Source: Runella limosa DSM 17973 (GTDB lineage Bacteria; Bacteroidota; Bacteroidia; Cytophagales; Spirosomataceae). Taken from it: a stretch of 64,000 nucleotides of DNA. The DNA lies in contig NZ_KI519422.1 in the NCBI RefSeq assembly GCF_000482465.1, positions 62,001-126,000 on the forward strand. Direction: 5' to 3'. A program made the position numbers and the translations under genes. Shown here one piece after another: positions 17,072 through 24,621 of this stretch. How positions within the stretch are numbered: position 1 is the first letter of the stretch; each line of letters opens with the position of its first letter. The notes beneath the pieces are model-generated. The model did no database searches, was not told where the DNA came from, and saw only the letters and a list, made by a program, of their open reading frames with translations.

Positions 17072-18223
17072 TTATTTGGCTTGAAAATCACCTTTGTACG
17101 TATCATAAACGGTGGTATTAATCCAATACGCATCTCTGGTAAAATAGAACGTCTTGCGTTCGGGATTTCCGATTTCTCGGATAGCTTGCAACACCAGCGA
17201 AATTCCCGCTAGGCACGCATCGCGGTTATATACTTTTTTGGTGGCTTTGTCGAGGTCGCGCACCATCAACTCTTTCAGCTTCGCATCCTTGACGTTATCA
17301 AATTTTCGAGTTTCAAACTCCGACCATCCGTCGGGCATGCGAAGCATGTTATAAAACTTCAATAAATCGTCGTATTTAAACTCGATGATTTCGTCTTGGA
17401 CTTTTTCGGGAACCAACCACGTGATAAATTGGTACGAAACCCCACCTGTGGTATAAACGATGTTGCGCGTCGCCGAGCGAATCTCAGGATTATCGTTGAG
17501 TGACGAGCGAATCAACGGCGCAATTGAGTCTTCGACCATACTTTTCAAATCTTGTACGTAGGACTCAAATCCGTTGGTACGTTTCAAGATACGTTCTGAC
17601 AAGCGGCGGGCTCCGTACTCGATGTTATACGATTTGAAGGTATAGCGTTCGCGACCATCGGCCCCTACGTATTTCTGCAAAATCCCCCCTTTGGTATTTC
17701 CTCCGCCTACGTCCACCAAAATTGCCGAATCGAAGTCTTCGCGGGCCAACCCTGCCCTTGCGCCGTAGGTGGCTTCGGCTTTGGCAGGCATGTTGATGTT
17801 GACGCGCATACCGAGGTTTTTCTGGGCTAGTGCGTCTAAATCGCCAATGTTAGAAGCAATATTCACCCCCGAAGACGCATAAATGATAAAGTCTTTGTTG
17901 GTCAATTTATACACCGACTTTACATCTTCCATCATTTCTTGTACAAAAGCAATCGCTTCTTGAATGTCAGCGGGACGAAGTTTACCCCCGTTGGTTTCCA
18001 TCCCTTTTACCAAACCTACGGTTTCTTGGCGGTCATAGACGAGTTTATAGCGCAGTTTGTTGTTTTGGAAATAAAAGCCCATCACTGACAGTTTTACTCC
18101 CTGTGAGCCGATGTCAAACCCGCCGCGATAACCCGCGTATTTGGGCGTTTGTGCTATTGTTTGTAAGGCTACCATGCAAAAAGCAAGTAGCATAAGTAAG
18201 CCTTTATGTATGTATTTTTTCAT
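17072..18223 (-). CDS. Secreted Ppx/GppA-like (ASKHA-fold) protein
   Basis: A 383-residue protein with a clear Sec signal (basic start, hydrophobic residues 9-20, cleavage near TIAQ). The mature part begins with a phosphate-1 loop G35-F-D37-I-G-S40. It also has E150 in K-A-E-A-T-Y, matching the catalytic glutamate region of exopolyphosphatases, and a phosphate-2 loop D171-V-G-G-G-N-T177. This order matches the Ppx/GppA phosphatase branch of the actin/hexokinase superfamily. Those enzymes act in the cytoplasm on polyphosphate or pppGpp; this one is predicted to be exported, where ATP is absent. It lies between a tail-like membrane protein and a coiled-coil membrane protein on one strand. The activity is unproven and it may be a binding protein. 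Confidence 0.75.
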   Translation of the reverse strand: MKKYIHKGLLMLLAFCMVALQTIAQTPKYAGYRGGFDIGSQGVKLSVMGFYFQNNKLRYKLVYDRQETVGLVKGMETNGGKLRPADIQEAIAFVQEMMEDVKSVYKLTNKDFIIYASSGVNIASNIGDLDALAQKNLGMRVNINMPAKAEATYGARAGLAREDFDSAILVDVGGGNTKGGILQKYVGADGRERYTFKSYNIEYGARRLSERILKRTNGFESYVQDLKSMVEDSIAPLIRSSLNDNPEIRSATRNIVYTTGGVSYQFITWLVPEKVQDEIIEFKYDDLLKFYNMLRMPDGWSEFETRKFDNVKDAKLKELMVRDLDKATKKVYNRDACLAGISLVLQAIREIGNPERKTFYFTRDAYWINTTVYDTYKGDFQAK

Positions 18224-18242
18224 GTTTAGAGAAATTTTAACC

Positions 18243-18692
18243 CTAGATATCTACTTCAACATCTTCGTTGTTTTTCGACTTCTTTTTAGGTTTTGTTGGT
18301 TCTGCCGACTCTTTTTTCGTCACCGATTTTTTGGTCGTTGCTTTTGTCTTTTTAGGTGCCGTAGTCGTCACCTTTTTTGCAGGTTCGGCAGCTTTTGCCG
18401 CCGCAGGAGCCTCGTCAACGGCCACGTCGTTTACGTTAGGCTGCGCTTTCTCTTCTACTTTCGAGGGCTCTTTGCTATCCGAAGCAACTTTATCCGTCGA
18501 AACCGAAGTGTTTGCTCCATCTGATACCGCAACTGTATCAGCACTGGCCGTCGTTGTTGCTGTTTCTTCTTTTCCGTTTTTCAAAATATACCAAGCAGAG
18601 CCACCTAACACGCCTGCAACGACCAAAAAGATGAGTACTTTTGAAAAAGTAGTGAGTTGTGACCAAAATCCGCGTTCTTGTTGAGGTTCCAT
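18243..18692 (-). CDS. Single-helix membrane protein with long low-complexity tail
   Basis: A 149-residue protein with a 17-residue N-terminal cytoplasmic part, one membrane helix (about residues 18-36), then a disordered tail. The tail is rich in A, T, S and V and then in K/P/T repeats (about 105-145). It ends in acidic VEVDI. The layout suggests a periplasmic tether or wall-spanning linker. It is the first gene of the unit that contains the secreted Ppx/GppA-like protein (19-base gap). Low-complexity regions can be overpredicted, but the helix, the tight spacing and the normal ATG support a real gene. Confidence 0.7.
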   Translation of the reverse strand: MEPQQERGFWSQLTTFSKVLIFLVVAGVLGGSAWYILKNGKEETATTTASADTVAVSDGANTSVSTDKVASDSKEPSKVEEKAQPNVNDVAVDEAPAAAKAAEPAKKVTTTAPKKTKATTKKSVTKKESAEPTKPKKKSKNNEDVEVDI

Positions 18693-19062
18693 GAGTGGTT
18701 AATGATTGTTAATTGTTTTTTGATGTAATAACTAGGCTGCCAAGTAACAGACGAAGTACCGAAACTATTTTAACAGAACCAAGTGAGAATAGCATATCTA
18801 TGAATTAATGTGCTGTAAAACAGTGGGTTTGCTTGAATGTTTTGACTGATTCATTGATTTAACGGTTCAAATGTATGAGGTAGTTGGGTGCTATTTGTAA
18901 GATTTTTATGAGTGGTTAAGGAGGTGTAAGAGGTGCGTTTTTTAAGTAAGATTGGTATCATTTTCAAATTTAGAAAATTCTGTAAACAATCTCGACGATA
19001 CTGTGGGCGTTAATCCGTCATCATTGTTATTATTTTTACACAATAACTCTCTATAACAAACC
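18693..19062. other. 370-base divergent intergenic region
   Basis: It separates the minus-strand envelope cluster from the plus-strand barrel gene. I see a lone CAAATGTA (TACATTTG on the minus strand, fitting TAnnTTTG) near 18868-18875, without a matching -33 box. No coding region, hairpin or repeat stands out. It should hold both promoters. Confidence 0.5.
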
Positions 19063-19722
19063 ATGAAAAAGGTAATTTTGGCGTTTTTGGTTCTATCTGC
19101 TGCTTTACAAGCCAATGCGCAATTTAATCGCAAATTAGTTTTTGTCGGTGTGCGCGGAGGAGCAAACTTCTCACAACTTCAAACCGAAGGACTGAGCATC
19201 ACGCGTCCAGGAGCATCTGTTCAAGATTTTTTTAAAAATAACTCAGGTAATCGTACAGGATACGTAGTCGGAGCTTATGCCCGTATTGGTCGAAAATTAT
19301 TCATTCAGCCAGAGATTCTTTTGTCATCAAAAGGAGGGACATTTGAAATTCTTAAAAGTGGTAGCACCACTCCCGTCAATGTAGATGTGAAGTTTAGCCA
19401 GATTGATATTCCTGTTTTGGTAGGTTTTAAATTGGGGCCATTGCGTTTTAATGCGGGTCCAATGGCATCACTCAACGTTGCACAAGGAAGCCAATTGGGA
19501 GATGCCCTGAAAGTATATTCGTCTCAGAATATCAACAAGACCATCGAACAAGCCACTTTTGGATACCAAGCAGGTATTGGTTTAGACATTCGGTCGTTCA
19601 ATATTGATTTACGTTACGAAAGTGGGCTTTCTAATATTTCGCAATTGAACTTACAGAACAATGCGCAGTTCAACAGCAAAGTGTCGTTGTGGCAACTTAC
19701 GGCGGGTTTCACCCTGTTCTAA
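19063..19722 (+). CDS. Outer membrane beta-barrel protein, PorT-like family
   Basis: A 219-residue protein with a Sec signal (cleavage near ANAQ), then alternating beta strands with glycine/aromatic girdles. It begins G-V-R-G-G-A-N-F-S and ends in the aromatic-terminal strand W-Q-L-T-A-G-F-T-L-F. This is the small 'outer membrane beta-barrel' family common in Bacteroidota. Its role may be structural or gliding-associated, but nothing nearby defines it. It is transcribed alone; a hairpin follows at 19731-19756. Confidence 0.85.
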   Translation: MKKVILAFLVLSAALQANAQFNRKLVFVGVRGGANFSQLQTEGLSITRPGASVQDFFKNNSGNRTGYVVGAYARIGRKLFIQPEILLSSKGGTFEILKSGSTTPVNVDVKFSQIDIPVLVGFKLGPLRFNAGPMASLNVAQGSQLGDALKVYSSQNINKTIEQATFGYQAGIGLDIRSFNIDLRYESGLSNISQLNLQNNAQFNSKVSLWQLTAGFTLF

Positions 19723-19730
19723 AATGAATT

Positions 19731-19756
19731 CGTCCTGCCGATGAGTCGGCAGGACG
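19731..19756. terminator. Hairpin between convergent genes
   Basis: Perfect 11-base arms 19731-19741 and 19746-19756 (CGTCCTGCCGA / TCGGCAGGACG, loop TGAG), followed by ATATTTTAT. It lies 9 bases after the barrel gene stop and before the convergent LytTR gene. The U-tract is weak. Confidence 0.6.
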
Positions 19757-19815
19757 ATATTTTATCAATTAACCCACTAAAAAAAAATCTTTATTCTGAT
19801 AGAATTGTTTTCTGA

Positions 19816-20196
19816 CTAAGCTGCACGCCTCAATACTGGGCACACTTCGCGAATCCGACGGCGTGATATGGCAATCTCTCTTCCCCCTTGCAACCGCAAT
19901 GATCGGTCATCCTCACAGTAATCTTGCAAAAATGCCAAGTTGATAATCCAAGATTTGTGAACACGCAAAAACACGGTCTTGTCCAAAATATCTGCATAAC
20001 TCTTCAGTGTTTTAGACACCAAATACCGTCTTCCGTCACTTGTATAAATATAGGCATAGTTTCCTGAGCCTTCCATGCACACCAACTGACTCATAGGAAT
20101 TACTATTTGACGCGTACCATTCGGAATAATAATGCTATTGTTTGAATGTGTCCCCGAAGAAGTAGGGATGCTAGTAAGTAGAGGTTGTGTGTTCAT
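19816..20196 (-). CDS. Stand-alone LytTR DNA-binding regulator
   Basis: A 126-residue protein. After a disordered N-terminus, residues about 25-120 form a LytTR domain: strand I-V-I-P-M-S-Q-L-V-C-M-E-G-S-G-N-Y, then Y-L-V-S-K-T-L-K-S-Y, then F-L-R-V-H-K-S-W-I-I-N. It has no receiver domain, so it is probably controlled by its level or by a partner. An ATG at 20236-20238 would add 14 residues. I prefer 20196 because the likely promoter (20253-20283) would start RNA only about 8 bases before the upstream ATG. Two dyads, 20287-20298 and 20379-20392, suggest autoregulation. Confidence 0.85.
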   Translation of the reverse strand: MNTQPLLTSIPTSSGTHSNNSIIIPNGTRQIVIPMSQLVCMEGSGNYAYIYTSDGRRYLVSKTLKSYADILDKTVFLRVHKSWIINLAFLQDYCEDDRSLRLQGGREIAISRRRIREVCPVLRRAA

Positions 20197-20252
20197 GATA
20201 ATGTCAGTTTTAGCGTGAGGGGGATAGGGGCTTGCCATCTAATTTGACATCA

Positions 20253-20283
20253 CAAACATACTAGAAAAAAAGAGGGGAGTAAA
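20253..20283 (-). promoter_or_regulatory. Promoter of the LytTR gene
   Basis: Minus-strand TATGTTTG (20253-20260) fits TAnnTTTG, and TTTA (20280-20283) stands one base from TTTG after a 19-base spacer. The -33 side abuts the first CGTA-N4-TACG dyad. Confidence 0.5.
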
Positions 20284-20286
20284 ACG

Positions 20287-20392
20287 CGTATAAATACGTA
20301 TATGGATGTAATTATTTGAAAATCAGTCATTTATATGGTTGTTTGGTTTGATAATGCCGTACTACCACTTGATAAAACACGTAGAAATACGT
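20287..20392. promoter_or_regulatory. Paired dyad sites (CGTA-N4-TACG), 93 bases apart
   Basis: Site 1 is CGTA-TAAA-TACG at 20287-20298. Site 2 is ACGTA-GAAA-TACGT at 20379-20392. Both share the longer AAATACGTATAT word. Site 1 flanks the LytTR promoter; site 2 lies next to the mscL terminator. They look like binding sites for one dimeric regulator, probably the LytTR protein, but spacing and sequence differ from known LytTR direct repeats. Confidence 0.4.
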
Positions 20393-20396
20393 ATAT

Positions 20397-20429
20397 AAAA
20401 AAGCCCTGCTTACATGGAGTAAACAGGGC
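20397..20429 (-). terminator. Rho-independent terminator of mscL
   Basis: Arms 20403-20413 and 20419-20429 (GCCCTGCTTAC / GTAAACAGGGC, one mismatch), with a six-T run on the minus strand at 20397-20402. It lies 23 bases past the mscL stop. Confidence 0.85.
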
Positions 20430-20452
20430 CTGGGTAAATGATAAAAAGCTAA

Positions 20453-20791
20453 TTATTCTTTGGGAGCTAGAGAGTTTGAAAGTTTGGCTTTGTTGGCCGC
20501 CTTCACAATGAGGAAGATTACCCACATTGTAATCAAAAATTGGATACCAACATTGATAAAGCTACCGTAGCGTATTGCCACTTCGGCGGTTTGGGTAGCA
20601 GGATCTGCGGCTTTTAATACTACTTTGAGGGCTGATAAATCAACGCCACCAATAGCTAGTCCTACGACAGGATTGATGATGTCATCCATAAAAGCAGTTA
20701 CTACTTTTCCGAAAGCAGCACCTACCAATACCCCGACGGCCAAATCTAGGACATTTCCTTGGGCAATAAACTTTTTGAATTCTTGAAGCAT
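20453..20791 (-). CDS. mscL: Large-conductance mechanosensitive channel
   Basis: A 112-residue MscL. It has the amphipathic N-terminus M-L-Q-E-F-K-K-F-I, TM1 with the gate region G-N-V-L-D-L-A-V-G-V-L-V-G-A-A-F, a periplasmic loop, TM2 near residues 77-96 and a short charged C-terminal helix. It opens at near-lytic membrane tension to release solutes after hypo-osmotic shock. It is the last gene of a same-strand run with an ECF sigma factor, an MscS-like channel and a DUF3078 barrel, which points to an osmotic-stress group. It has a strong terminator. Confidence 0.96.
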   Translation of the reverse strand: MLQEFKKFIAQGNVLDLAVGVLVGAAFGKVVTAFMDDIINPVVGLAIGGVDLSALKVVLKAADPATQTAEVAIRYGSFINVGIQFLITMWVIFLIVKAANKAKLSNSLAPKE

Positions 20792-20848
20792 AATTAGTAG
20801 TTGTTTAGGGTTGCGTAGCTAATTTACAAAATCATTTTAAATGCTCAA

Positions 20849-21739
20849 TTACCAGCTGTACAAAAAGCCAAAGTTGATGGATTGTGCCAGCTGCATTTTA
20901 GCGATTTGATCTTGGTCATAAATGGCGATTAAGCCAATGTTAACGTTGAAATACTTGGCAAACTTTGCAGTTAATTGGGCGTCCAAACGATTGTCGATGG
21001 CTGCTAAGTCTTTGGCACTGGCAAAAGCCTGATAACGCCATTTTAAATTGACATCTTTCACCAAATCTTTGTTGTAGTTCATCACCAATTGCATTATTGC
21101 CACCTCGTTCCGAATGGCTTTTCCACGCTCAACACCATAGTTGGAAAACTTGTATTCTGGACTTAAACGGTCAATGTCTAAGTAGAGATCTTTATTGCCC
21201 AAAATCGTTTGACGAATGGCGCCTGGGGCAAACTGCATGTTGAAAAACTTATTTGGTTTCCATTCCAACCCTATGGCTTCGGTAATGTAGGCTGGCGTAA
21301 AGAACCCAGAGATAAACGGCCGTCTATCGTTTGTAAAGTCGCGACCATTGGCTACTTGCGACAAGAAGTTTACATTGGCAAAAAACAACCATTGTGAGTT
21401 CGTGCCTAGTTTATAACCGTACTTTGAATCAAAGAAGAGGCGGTCAATGCTTTTACGAAAAGCATCTCCTCGGTTTTGGATAGCTCCTAGTTGGAACTGA
21501 AAATCATTGACCCAGTTCTTCCGTGCTCTCGTATATTCACCTTTAGAATTGAGATACACCCCCAAGGCAATGTTGTTGATACCCCCACCTTGCCAACTAT
21601 TACTAAATGTACCTTGGCTTAAATTTACCCCAAACTGTGATTTTTTCTTCCAGTAACTGGTGTCTTTGACGGCTTCTTGTGCCCAAGCTCCGAGCGTGGT
21701 AAGGACCATCATTACAACTAATGTACTAACTTTTTTCAT
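20849..21739 (-). CDS. DUF3078 outer membrane beta-barrel protein
   Basis: A 296-residue protein with a signal peptide (cleavage near GAWA-Q). The DUF3078 pattern W-K-K-K-S-Q-F-G-V-N-L-S-Q-G-T-F-S-N-S-W-Q-G-G-G is followed by repeated amphipathic strands ending in aromatic residues (F-G-F-L-Y-S-W at the C-terminus). It should be an outer membrane barrel; its function is unknown in the family. It starts 33 bases after the mechanosensitive channel gene and ends 57 bases before mscL, so it is likely co-transcribed. Confidence 0.85.
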   Translation of the reverse strand: MKKVSTLVVMMVLTTLGAWAQEAVKDTSYWKKKSQFGVNLSQGTFSNSWQGGGINNIALGVYLNSKGEYTRARKNWVNDFQFQLGAIQNRGDAFRKSIDRLFFDSKYGYKLGTNSQWLFFANVNFLSQVANGRDFTNDRRPFISGFFTPAYITEAIGLEWKPNKFFNMQFAPGAIRQTILGNKDLYLDIDRLSPEYKFSNYGVERGKAIRNEVAIMQLVMNYNKDLVKDVNLKWRYQAFASAKDLAAIDNRLDAQLTAKFAKYFNVNIGLIAIYDQDQIAKMQLAQSINFGFLYSW

Positions 21740-21772
21740 GGCAAAACTGATTTGTTTTCAGTGCGATTTATT

Positions 21773-22603
21773 CTATTTGTCAAAAATTTCTACTTTTTTT
21801 GATTGCAATGCTTGCAATGGGAAGACGGTTTTTGACTCGCCCGTTTCGAGGGTAATAGAGGTGGTATCAAGGGCAATGATTTTTCCTTTGACATCGTCTA
21901 TTTGAATGATCTGACCTTCTTGGTATTTGTTTTTATTGTAAAATGAAGAGAGCAGGTTGGCCAAAATATCTTTTGAGGCAAAGCCGTATCCAACTGCAAA
22001 GGCCAAAACAATTCCACCCATCAGAAGATTAAAACTCGATTCTAACAATTCGGTATTGACACCTGCTTGGCCAAGGGCGCTGATGATGGTAATCACCAAG
22101 AAAAAGGTAAAGACAATTGAGCCAATCAATTTTGCCGAAGGTACATTAAAGGATTTACAAATAGATACCACCGCATTTTTAATGGCCTCTGAGACCAATA
22201 CCCCAATTTGAAGCATGATTGCCGCTACAATAAGTTGGGGAACAAAATTGACAAGTTTTTCTACCAAACTTGTAATAGCACCGACTCCTAATGTACGCGT
22301 AGCATCCGTAACAAAACCAAGCATGATAAAGTAGTACAATACTTTTGATACAATATGGCTTAGTTTAATTTCCGTTTGAAGCTGTTTTACAATACTAACT
22401 TCGTTGAGTTTATCACCAATTTTATCAAACCCTACGCGCGCTAATACCTTACTTGTAATCACTGCTAACCCTTTGGCGACGGCATAGCCAATCAACAAAA
22501 TAAAAGCAGCGAAAATAAAGCGGGGGACAAACTCTACAAATTGATTGATTAGTTTGGTAAGCGTACTAATGAGTATTTCGGTGAGGTTGGGTAATTGTTT
22601 CAT
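21773..22603 (-). CDS. Small-conductance mechanosensitive ion channel (multi-TM MscS type)
   Basis: A 276-residue channel. Paired 'TM_helix' repeats (F-V-P-R-F-I-F-A-A-F-I-L-L-I-G at about 25-45 and F-V-P-Q-L-I-V-A-A-I-M-L-Q-I-G at about 118-135) are followed by a pore helix region. A short MscS beta domain contains the Y-Q-E-G-Q-I-I-Q-I-D-D-V-K-G pattern. This is the CmpX/YdjN-like class rather than classic MscS. It releases ions on membrane stretch. It is one base downstream of the 67-residue gene and in line with the ECF sigma factor. Confidence 0.88.
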   Translation of the reverse strand: MKQLPNLTEILISTLTKLINQFVEFVPRFIFAAFILLIGYAVAKGLAVITSKVLARVGFDKIGDKLNEVSIVKQLQTEIKLSHIVSKVLYYFIMLGFVTDATRTLGVGAITSLVEKLVNFVPQLIVAAIMLQIGVLVSEAIKNAVVSICKSFNVPSAKLIGSIVFTFFLVITIISALGQAGVNTELLESSFNLLMGGIVLAFAVGYGFASKDILANLLSSFYNKNKYQEGQIIQIDDVKGKIIALDTTSITLETGESKTVFPLQALQSKKVEIFDK

Positions 22604-22604
22604 T

Positions 22605-22808
22605 CTAGCTAGAGGTTTTGTCTTGATTAGGTACAGCTTTATTTAGCTCATTGCTTGCCATGGCACCAGCGGCACTAAAAAAATGCCCCACATAGAGCGT
22701 TACAAGCTCCATAGTGTTTCTAATCGTGTCAATTTCTGATACGATTGCTTTTTTTAGCGACTCGGGTACCTTATCGTCGGGGTCGATGTCGAAAAAAGGA
22801 TTATTCAT
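22605..22808 (-). CDS. Small conserved-looking protein, unknown
   Basis: A 67-residue protein: an acidic N-terminus with an F-F-D-I-D-P-D-D start, an amphipathic helix (about residues 18-45), then a polar tail. It is not recognised. Its stop codon lies one base from the ATG of the channel gene, and it follows the ECF sigma gene by 24 bases, which is strong evidence for a translated operon member. It could be an accessory subunit of the channel or a modulator of the sigma factor. Neither is shown by sequence. Confidence 0.6.
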   Translation of the reverse strand: MNNPFFDIDPDDKVPESLKKAIVSEIDTIRNTMELVTLYVGHFFSAAGAMASNELNKAVPNQDKTSS

Positions 22809-22832
22809 TTTGCGATTTTAGTATTCCTAATG

Positions 22833-23453
22833 TTAGTGTTTCAGCCACCACTTCACTAAGATGGTTAATTTGGTTATAATCAGCATTGTGAACATCGCGC
22901 CTTCGAGGTAGCGTTTCTTGAGCTTTTCTTTGGTGCGCTTTAGTCGCATTTTAACGGCGCTCTCAGTCAACCCAAAAGTATCGGCGATGTCTTTGATACT
23001 AAAGTCGTCTTGATACTTCATGAGTAGAATTGTTCGCTCTTCGTGCGAAATCCCATCCAAAGCTTGACGAAGCCGTTTAGCATCCATTTCTATTTCTTCA
23101 ATATCATCTCCATCTTCGGCCACATCAATAGTTTCGGTCAATTCATCTTCGGCCATTTTCTTAGTTAACCTCAACTGATCCATGCAATAGTTGTAGGTAA
23201 TAGAAAATAACCAAGTAGAGAATTTTGAAGACTCTTTGAACGTGCCAATCCGTACGATTAATTTTAGAAAAATATCGTGGGTAAAGTCCTCCGCTTTTGC
23301 CTGGTCTTTCACAAAAGACAGACACTTCCTATACACTTTATCGGCGTATCGCTCATAAAGTGCTTCAAAAAAAGTGTTGCGTTGCGTGTCAACATACATG
23401 CGCACCAACTGCTCGTCGGTATAGTGATTCATTCCAATTGAGTGTACGCTCAT
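22833..23453 (-). CDS. ECF-type RNA polymerase sigma factor with hydrophobic C-terminal tail
   Basis: A 206-residue sigma-70 family protein. Region 2 (about residues 20-90) contains A-E-D-F-T-H-D-I-F-L-K and F-S-T-W-L-F-S-I-T-Y-N-Y. An acidic linker follows, then region 4 (about 130-180) with the helix-turn-helix D-I-A-D-T-F-G-L-T-E-S-A-V-K. The last 20 residues are strikingly hydrophobic (M-F-T-M-L-I-I-T-K-L-T-I-L-V-K-W-W), unlike typical ECF proteins, and could bind the membrane. No anti-sigma gene is adjacent. An ATG seven codons in is an alternative start. Position at the head of a mechanosensitive-channel unit suggests it controls osmotic response. Confidence 0.9.
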   Translation of the reverse strand: MSVHSIGMNHYTDEQLVRMYVDTQRNTFFEALYERYADKVYRKCLSFVKDQAKAEDFTHDIFLKLIVRIGTFKESSKFSTWLFSITYNYCMDQLRLTKKMAEDELTETIDVAEDGDDIEEIEMDAKRLRQALDGISHEERTILLMKYQDDFSIKDIADTFGLTESAVKMRLKRTKEKLKKRYLEGAMFTMLIITKLTILVKWWLKH

Positions 23454-23591
23454 TAGGACGGTAAGATAGGTTTAGAGTAACAAGAAAAATTGAAGTAAAA
23501 TACAGAAAATCTTCTAACACTGCACACAATGAGGCATTTAATTTTGCTCGTTATGGCTATTTAATAAGCTAAATACGTTTATTTATATAAT

Positions 23592-23625
23592 AAAAATACC
23601 CTCAGATATAATTTTCTGAGGGTAT
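23592..23625 (-). terminator. Rho-independent terminator of tsf
   Basis: Arms 23596-23606 and 23615-23625 (ATACCCTCAGA / TCTGAGGGTAT), loop 8 bases, followed on the minus strand by T-rich sequence. It lies 24 bases past the tsf stop. Confidence 0.85.
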
Positions 23626-23648
23626 TAGTTATATCTAAAAGGAATAAA

Positions 23649-24488
23649 CTAGGCGCCGATAGCGATGTGCTTGAATGCCTTAATTGTAAGACCTTTTTGA
23701 GTTTTGTCTAATAATTGAGAAATTGTCAAAGAACCATCTTTGATAAATTCTTGGTTCAACAAAGTATTTTCTTTGTAGAATTTGTTCAAACGACCCAATG
23801 CGATTTTCTCAAGCATTGCTTCTGCTTTGCCTTCGTTGCGGGCTAGTTCTTTACCAATTTCGATTTCGCGCTCGATGACAGCTGCATCCACATCGCCTTT
23901 ATCCACTGCGATTGGCTTCATGGCTGCGATTTGCATCGCAATGTCACGACCTACTTCTGAAAGGTCAGTTCCTTCAGTTACGCCATCAAATGCGACCAAT
24001 ACACCACGCTTGTTGTTTGAGTGAATGTATGAGCTAATCGCGTCAGCTGTTACGTTTTCGTAACCTATTACTTCAAGTTTTTCACCGATTTTACCAATCA
24101 ATTCTGTGATAAGCTCCTGAAGTGTTTGGCCGTCGGCTTGAGGAGTTGCCAAAAGTGTTTCTTTGTCAGCAGCGTTAGTAGCTACTGCTTGGCTCATGAT
24201 ATTGATGGCCAAATTTTGGAAACTTTCTACTTTTGATACAGGTTCAGTTTCGCAAGCCAATGCAACGATTTTGCCGTTTTTGCCATCAGGGCTTACATGA
24301 ACCAATACTACGCCTTCAGATACAACGTTGTCAGCGCGTTTGGCTGCTACTTTTTGACCTTGTTTACGAAGGATGTCAACCGCTTGCTCAAAATCACCAT
24401 CTGCTTCGGTAAGGGCTTTTTTGCAATCCATCATACCAGCGCCAGTCATTTGGCGGAGCTTGTTTACATCTGCTGCGGTAATTGCCAT
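23649..24488 (-). CDS. tsf: Elongation factor Ts
   Basis: A 279-residue nucleotide-exchange factor for EF-Tu. The N-terminal UBA-like domain carries V-N-K-L-R-Q-M-T-G-A-G-M-M-D-C-K-K-A-L. The core's T-D-x-V-A-type exchange motif is not strictly kept, but the overall pattern A-A-K-R-A-D-N-V-V-S-E-G and the C-terminal coiled-coil region identify it. It is the last gene of the rplM-rpsI-rpsB-tsf group and ends at a terminator. The 204-base gap to rpsB contains two stems. Confidence 0.97.
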   Translation of the reverse strand: MAITAADVNKLRQMTGAGMMDCKKALTEADGDFEQAVDILRKQGQKVAAKRADNVVSEGVVLVHVSPDGKNGKIVALACETEPVSKVESFQNLAINIMSQAVATNAADKETLLATPQADGQTLQELITELIGKIGEKLEVIGYENVTADAISSYIHSNNKRGVLVAFDGVTEGTDLSEVGRDIAMQIAAMKPIAVDKGDVDAAVIEREIEIGKELARNEGKAEAMLEKIALGRLNKFYKENTLLNQEFIKDGSLTISQLLDKTQKGLTIKAFKHIAIGA

Positions 24489-24621
24489 TTTTTATAAAAG
24501 TTAATTTTAGTAATTTAATGATTAATAAGTACTGATTTCCAATAAAATAAGTGACTTGGTAAAACTACGCAATCGGTTTTGTATTTGTTTCACCTCTTAC
24601 TTTATGAAATCGTTAAACGGA

